Of a stretch of 64,000 nt of DNA, positions 63,291 to 64,000 are shown piece after piece. Origin of the DNA: Achatina immaculata (taxonomy: Eukaryota; Mollusca; Gastropoda; Stylommatophora; Achatinidae); NCBI GenBank assembly GCA_009760885.1, contig CM019707.1, positions 31,299,687 to 31,363,686 on the forward strand, written 5' to 3'. Positions within the stretch are counted from its first letter, which is position 1; each line of letters begins with the position of its first letter. The position numbers and the translations under genes were made by a program. The notes under the pieces were generated by a model. That model saw nothing but the letters and a program-made list of their open reading frames with translations, had not been told where the DNA came from and made no database searches.

Positions 63291-64000
63291 TGTCATGTCC
63301 TCGTTCCCATTCCGGGTGTGACTATTGTCATGATCTCGTTCCTATTCCGGGTGTGACTATTGTCATGATCTCGTTCCCATTCCGGATGGGACTATTGTCA
63401 TGATCTCGTTCCTATTTTGAGTGTGACTATTGTCATGATCTCGTTCCTATTCTGGGTGTAACTATTGTCATGATCTCGTTCCTATTCTGGGTGTAACTAT
63501 TGTCATGATCTCGTTCCTATTCTGGGTGTGACTATTGTCATGACATCGTTCCTATTCTGGGTGTGACTATTGTCATGACATCGTTCCTATTCTGGGTGTG
63601 ACTATTGTCATGATCTCGTTCCTATTCTGGGTGTGACTATTGTCATGACATCGTTCCTATTCTGGGTGTGACTATTGTCATGACATTGTTCCTATTCTGG
63701 GTGTGACTGTTGTCATGATCTCATTCCCATTCCGGGTGTGACTATTGTCATGATCTCGTTCCCATCCCGGGTGTGACTATTGTCATGACATCGTTCCTAT
63801 TCTGGGTGTGACTATTATCATGATCTCGTTCCTATTCCTGGTGTGCCTATTGTCATGATCTCGTTCCTATTCTGGGTGTGACTATTGTCATGATCTCGTT
63901 CCTATTCTGGGTGTGACTGTTGTCATGATCTCGTTCCTATTCTGGGTGTGACTATTATCATGATCTCGTTCCTATTCCTGGTGTGCCTATTGTCATGATC
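63291..64000. repeat. 35-bp satellite, at least 20 copies, continues past the window
   Basis: The unit is CATGATCTCGTTCCTATTCT plus GGGTGTGACTATTGT, spaced 35 bp. Two variant classes (GATCTCG and GACATCG) are interspersed. The last segment repeats a block with GGTGTGCCTATTGT seen at 63840, suggesting a higher-order unit of about four monomers. Confidence 0.97.

Overview
This window looks like a gene-poor, repeat-dense stretch of an animal nuclear genome. I found no host gene I can defend. The long ORFs are pieces of non-LTR retrotransposons (LINEs) and one mariner transposase; the rest is satellites, microsatellites, tRNA-derived SINE-like repeats, small inverted-repeat elements and recent duplications. 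The LINE types (an APE/RT/RNase H element of the I/Jockey group plus several RTE/CR1-like RT tails) together with tRNA-headed SINEs suggest an invertebrate, most likely a mollusc and perhaps a gastropod. That is a judgement from family flavour, not from a search.

Layout. 1-4.3 kb: a 526-bp (CAGT)n array growing from a LINE 3' end, a 37-bp satellite and two short retro-insertions. 6.0-12.7 kb: a mariner element with both terminal inverted repeats, split by two independent LINE insertions, each with its own target-site duplication (TSD). One of these is a near-complete 4.48-kb APE-RT-RNase H LINE. 13.0-14.8 kb: a 44-bp satellite, a SINE-like repeat with an inverted middle, and a 401-bp inverted-repeat element. 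14.9-19.1 kb: a 2.16-kb tandem duplication carrying a SINE and a LINE with nested insertions. 19.6-23.4 kb: a 1.89-kb tandem duplication with long ATC/TTC microsatellites. 23.6-30.3 kb: 34-bp and 32-bp satellites plus an RT remnant, duplicated once; the second RT copy ends in (GGAT)n. 31.2-33.8 kb: 32-, 43- and 41-bp satellites and another RT tail.

34.7-42.8 kb and 42.9-50.3 kb are the same sequence twice, separated by exactly 100 N; this is best explained as two unmerged contigs or haplotypes. Each copy contains SINEs, purine-rich microsatellites, a 41-bp GC-rich repeat, and a LINE tail interrupted by a 1.24-kb ORF-less element that I call REP-A. 50.3-58.1 kb holds an RT tail with a 21-bp retro-insertion, three copies of a ~1.35-kb unit (U), a 54/60-bp satellite apparently born from the edge of U, and a clean filled/empty SINE site. 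58.1-64.0 kb holds a degenerate satellite, ATGT microsatellites, a LINE interrupted by another REP-A, and 51-bp and 35-bp satellites running off the window.

Themes. Target-primed retrotransposition explains most junctions: TSDs of 8-13 bp, 5' truncation and short tandem 3' tails. Tails from stop-codon regions appear to seed microsatellites. The items most worth following are REP-A, which has (GAA)n tails and TSDs but no ORF, and the matching (GAA)n tail of the large LINE, which may supply its machinery. In what follows, LINE-alpha to LINE-zeta, REP-A, REP-B, U and V are local names used only here.
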